Source: Krasilnikovozyma curviuscula (taxonomy: Eukaryota; Basidiomycota; Tremellomycetes; Cystofilobasidiales; Mrakiaceae). Taken from it: a stretch of 47,610 nucleotides of DNA. Both the position numbers and the translations under genes were made by a program. The stretch spans positions 1-47,610 of the forward strand of contig MVAQ01000170.1 in assembly GCA_014825775.1 (NCBI GenBank). Direction: 5' to 3'. Below the pieces are notes generated by a model. It was given only the letters and a program-made list of their open reading frames with translations, did no database searches and was not told where the DNA came from. Below, piece by piece: positions 44,152 through 47,610 of the stretch. Within the stretch, counting starts at the first letter, position 1, and every line of letters begins with the position of its first letter.

Positions 44152-46390
44152 CTATGGCTTAGCCATATCAGCCTTCCAAGCTTCAGTAGCCTACAGTCAT
44201 AGCACGTCAAGAGAGCCACAGTTAATTGAGTCTGCCAACAGAAGCGATTGAGATGGGCGGAAACGTACCGCCTTCGCAAATGCCGCATCACACAGCACCT
44301 TACAACCAACACTAGCGATTCCAACGGTAGTCTTGATCAACTGGTCATGTGCCTGCATCGATCTAGCTGCGGCTGTAAAGAATGGAGTGCTGTTCATCAA
44401 CGATGAAGGGCCGTTAATAAAGTGAGGGAGGGGAGAAAAGTGGGATGGACGTGGGAAAGAAGACGTACTGGTTCCCTCCTCCGGGAATGGTGTCGATTGC
44501 AAACGATGGGTGGAGAGCAACTGTTTCATAAGTTACGTTACCGAAGTCTGAGCATTGAAAACAGATTTATGAGGTCATGCGACAAGCGACTGGTGTGTTC
44601 TGAAACAGACAGACACCACTTACCGGTAGATCCTCCAGCGGCATCATTAACGTCACCAAGCGCAATAAGCGTAGGAGCCTGATACGCATACTCCATAATC
44701 TCCTTGAACTCCTGAGCGAGCACGCTCGAGTGTCTAAGATCCTTGTGCATCGGCTCCTCAAACAACTGGACTTTACACCCTGTCGCCAAACCTGCCGCGG
44801 TGAAGCAGTTTTGGATTTTGATTTTGAGATGCTCAACTTGGCTAGTTGTGGGCGCGCGGATGTAGAATCGCATGGCTGCGAAGTCCGGGATGATATTTGG
44901 TGCGAAGTTTGGGTTGGGCTCGATGATGCCGTGGACACGCTGTGCGGGGAGGGAGATGAGTATAACATCCAGTAGATATATGTACAGTGCTGAGAAAGGA
45001 TGACTTACGAAGGTTGTCGGCAGTTGTTGTCGCAGTGCAGAAATAGAAGCGTACGCAATGTTGCAAGCATCGAGAGTATTACTGTCGAAGACCAACGGCA
45101 TTAATTTCTAGTCGATGAGACATATATAGTCTAAAAGACTCACATTCCATCCCACGGAGCACCTTCAATAAAATAGTTTCGTCATCAGTTCCCCTTGTCG
45201 CTGATTCAGAAAGCAGGAGCACTCACCGGCAGCATGAGCAGTCTTGCCCCTATACTCCACTCTCAGTACCTGGATCGCCAAAGAGCTTGCGATGGCCTGC
45301 TGATTCCTTGGGCCAGGAGAAGGATGGAGCATTAAGCATGCATCCAACCCCTTGTAGGCTCCCTTCTCAATCAGCTTGACTTTGCCTCCACCACCTAAAG
45401 CAACGGGGAGTCAGCTCAAGATGAAGATAGGGAAAGTGATGTTGGGTACCAACCTTCTTCAGCAGGGGTACCAATCAGACAGATCTTTCCGGCAATCTTA
45501 TGATTGATCATTGCTTTTCTCAACCCTAACAGAGCACCTATACCACCAATAGCGATGAGATTATGCCCGCAGGCGTGTCCGATACCTTAACATGAGATAC
45601 AAACAGTTCAGCGGTTGTGGCCGATGGGGACAGGAAGTTAATGAAACAGTTCTGACCTGGCAAAGCGTCGTATTCACTGTTGAACCCAACGGTTCTAGTC
45701 AGTGTAGCTTGAGCATTAGAAGGCTTGTTCTCAAAGCAAGCCAGAAATGCTGTTGGGAGAAGGTAGCTTGGCTGTCAAAGCGCACACAGAGTGAGTTCAG
45801 CACGGCGACTTAGGTCTAGGAACTCTGAAAATGCGCGTACAGTGACATCGAAGCCTTGTTTGACCAAGTATTCAGTGATAGTCTTGTGTGCAAACACTTC
45901 GTTAAACCCGAGTTCAGGGTTGGCTAGACACGTCAAAGGGGTGAGTATATGACATGGGCGAGAATTGTTTTTCGACAAGCGAGCTGTCCATACCATGCAA
46001 CGCCATTGAGATCTCTCTGAGCTCAGCAGATCTCTCTTCAACCTCCTTCTTGATCGTATCAATCATAGGGGTGCAGGCAGGAGCATCGTTGAGGAATCCG
46101 TTCTTTTTTTCGTCTTCGGGCGAGTAGTACGCTGGGAGGCTCTCTGAGAAGCTCGATAGGGCTGCATCAGGCATGGATGAGCAGCAGCAGTTACCATAGA
46201 GATCATGGGCTTCCGTGTAAGGTTCATGGGTCGTAGCAGGTGGGAGGAAATTATCTGACGGCGCTGCTGGGTGGGAATGAGATTTGACTTCACAGACGGC
46301 TGAAGAGGAAGCTAGTACTGCTGGCTTGGGCTTCTTAAATATTGAAAGGAATCCGGCGAAGCACCCTGATGCTAAGTGAGTGTCGTCCAT
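44152..46390 (-). CDS. M20-family amidohydrolase/peptidase (PM20D2/AbgB-like)
   Basis: Metal-dependent amide hydrolase acting on N-acyl amino acids or small dipeptides. The first exon (46390-45994) encodes a 132-residue extension with Cys/Pro/Ser-rich stretches (GNCCCSSMPD), then IKKEVEERSAELREISMALH. The catalytic domain follows: ANPELGFNEVFAHKTITEYL, metal-site motif EYDALPGIGHACGHNLIAIG, Glu pair in LIGTPAEEGGGGKVKLIEKG, ACLMLHPSPGP, dimerisation-domain segment YRGKTAHAAGAPWDGINTLD, then GDVNDAAGGSTDFGNVTYET and PGGGNHTPFFTAAA. It ends in a short exon coding ATEAWKADMAKP. The pattern matches PM20D2 (ACY1L2)-type enzymes. The FMO gene starts about 260 bp downstream on the same strand, which hints at a joint catabolic role, but this is only proximity. 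Confidence 0.92.
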
Positions 46391-47324
46391 CTTCTGATGA
46401 GAAGAAATGTAGTTGAGGCCAGAGACCGCATAGGGGGATTTAGGGGATTCCTTTCGGTGATAGGCGCAGAGCCCTCTTTCTCTGGATTTTTCTTATCAAT
46501 AACAAAGCCATTGTCCAAGATAACGATAGAGATGTGTAATAGGGCTTATTAGACAGGTGTTGTGCTTCTCCCTAGCAGCAATCTTATTTTGCGAAGCTTT
46601 CCTCCAAGAGACGGGCGGGATTCCGCCGCCATCGAACTTGCCTTCAGCGGATGATTATTACTGAAGGAAAGTTACGTCTTACAGTGTAACTCCATACGTG
46701 TACCGAACTAACTAAAAGACTTATTCAAAAAAACGAAGTGGGGGAAGGGGTACAATTGCACAGGAAATCGCCTGGGAGAAAGAAGTGCAAGAAACCTCCG
46801 ACAAGGTTTTTGCCTGAAGAAAACATGATGGCAGGTTGGTTTCTGCAGAAATATCGAGATGGACAAATCATCTTATCAGGCGAAGGATCATTGCAATACC
46901 TTCGACTGAACTAGCTACAATAACAATCGATGCGGACTCGCGCCGTGGTATGCAGGCTCTCTCCTCTCTAAAATAATGAAGAAATCTAGAACAGCACAGA
47001 AGCAGCCTCGAGCATACTCAGGTCAAATTGGAACAGATCCCCAGGCGCTCGTTACGTGGAGCCGTGGTCCAATTTCGTGCCAACTGGATGAAACAACCAC
47101 GACAGATTCAAAACCAAGGATATGTGATCTGGTTTGGAGCCCATGTTGGACAGACTGGTTGCATCACAGCTCGAAGTCGAGGCTAGTGCTTGCAAGAAAC
47201 ATCATGTTATAAGGAGAAATCTTGGTGCATAAAGCGATGTGGCAATCACAAGTAATAATCAAAAGCGAAAGCTGAGAAAGCAAATAATGGGAGGTAGAAG
47301 AGGTTGACCGAAGAAGCGACACGC
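46391..47324. other. Intergenic: M20 gene promoter and histone H4 3' region
   Basis: About 930 bp upstream of the M20 gene and downstream of histone H4. A 78-codon plus frame at 46976-47212 has no recognisable family. No gene is supported. Confidence 0.5.
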
Positions 47325-47610
47325 TTATTGACCGAAACCATAGAGGGTTCTGCCCTGTCTCTTGAGAGCGTAGACGACTGAGAAAAAGATGATAGGATGG
47401 TCAGTCTGAAGCTCTTGTTGACTAGAGGAGCGCAAGACTCACCATCAAGAGCGGTGACGGTCTTTCTCTTGGAGTGCTCAGTGTAGGTGACAGAGTCTCT
47501 GATGACTAAGAGAGGAAACGACGGAGGTCAGTTAACAGGCTATGACATTAAAAAAGCTGCTTCGACTCACCATTCTCGAGGAAGATCTTGAGGACACCAC
47601 GGGTCTCTTC
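47325..47610 (-). CDS. Histone H4, C-terminal part (runs off the right edge)
   Basis: Core nucleosome histone. Three exons are visible: 47610-47571 (open at the edge), 47505-47443, 47377-47325. They encode EETRGVLKIFLEN, VIRDSVTYTEHSKRKTVTAL, then DVVYALKRQGRTLYGFGQ and a TAA stop, which is the H4 C-terminus almost residue for residue. The intron-containing structure is usual in basidiomycetes. The N-terminal tail and promoter lie outside the window. Confidence 0.97.

Noticed and set aside
46976..47212. 78-codon plus frame between the M20 gene and histone H4
   Set aside because: Isolated, no recognisable motif and no evidence for a promoter or introns.

Overview
This is nuclear DNA of a fungus. 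Genes are dense and split by many short introns (mostly about 50-80 nt) with GTNNGT donors, CTNAC/CTGAC branch points and AG acceptors. The proteins (60S eL37, histone H4, Sec11, Aro2, a Gac1-type PP1 targeting subunit, PACT and GAR-domain spindle proteins) and this intron style suggest a basidiomycete, most likely a tremellomycete yeast of the Cryptococcus/Kwoniella kind. That placement is my inference from memory of these families, not a database result. I see no tRNA, rRNA, CRISPR array or intact transposon.

Left part (1-14415): a partial unknown gene runs off the left edge (1-448, minus). A small unknown two-exon gene follows (959-1716, minus), then a gene-poor stretch with a relic of an MFS transporter (2785-3015). 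Next come a KAR9-like coiled-coil protein with a C-terminal GAR/GAS2 domain (3387-6408, minus), chorismate synthase ARO2 (6808-8530, minus) head to head with a TRAPPC12-like TPR protein (8653-10524, plus), and a glycogen-targeting PP1 regulatory subunit with CBM21 (10897-14415, minus).

Middle (14416-33042): a long, mostly disordered protein with a conserved but unnamed C-terminal domain (16432-20986, minus), RPL37 (22903-23640, minus), a fast-evolving, probably nuclear basic/acidic protein (24434-27620, minus), and a long coiled-coil protein ending in a PACT-type spindle-pole-body targeting domain (28629-33042, plus).

Right part (33043-47610): a secreted-then-membrane-anchored Cys-rich protein with a cytoplasmic C-terminal SH3-like domain (33641-35887, plus), a divergent TFIIB/BRF-type factor (36386-39021, minus), the signal peptidase catalytic subunit SEC11 (39357-40472, minus), a flavin monooxygenase with an NTF2-like N-terminus (41282-43891, minus) in tandem with an M20 amidohydrolase (44152-46390, minus), and the 3' part of histone H4 (47325 to the right edge, minus).

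The genes do not form one pathway. They are mostly housekeeping genes, plus two mitotic-spindle proteins and a possible small catabolic pair. The most unusual feature is gene structure. Frame and protein conservation call for exons of 2 nt (SEC11), 3 and 6 coding nt (RPL37), 10 nt (SEC11), 12 nt (SH3 protein) and 21 nt (nuclear protein), plus two GC-AG introns. One of these, in SEC11, has an in-frame GT donor exactly 24 nt downstream. RPL37 also shows one base too many at an exon junction, which is either an assembly error or non-canonical splicing. All exon coordinates were worked out by eye from frame, splice consensus and remembered family conservation.
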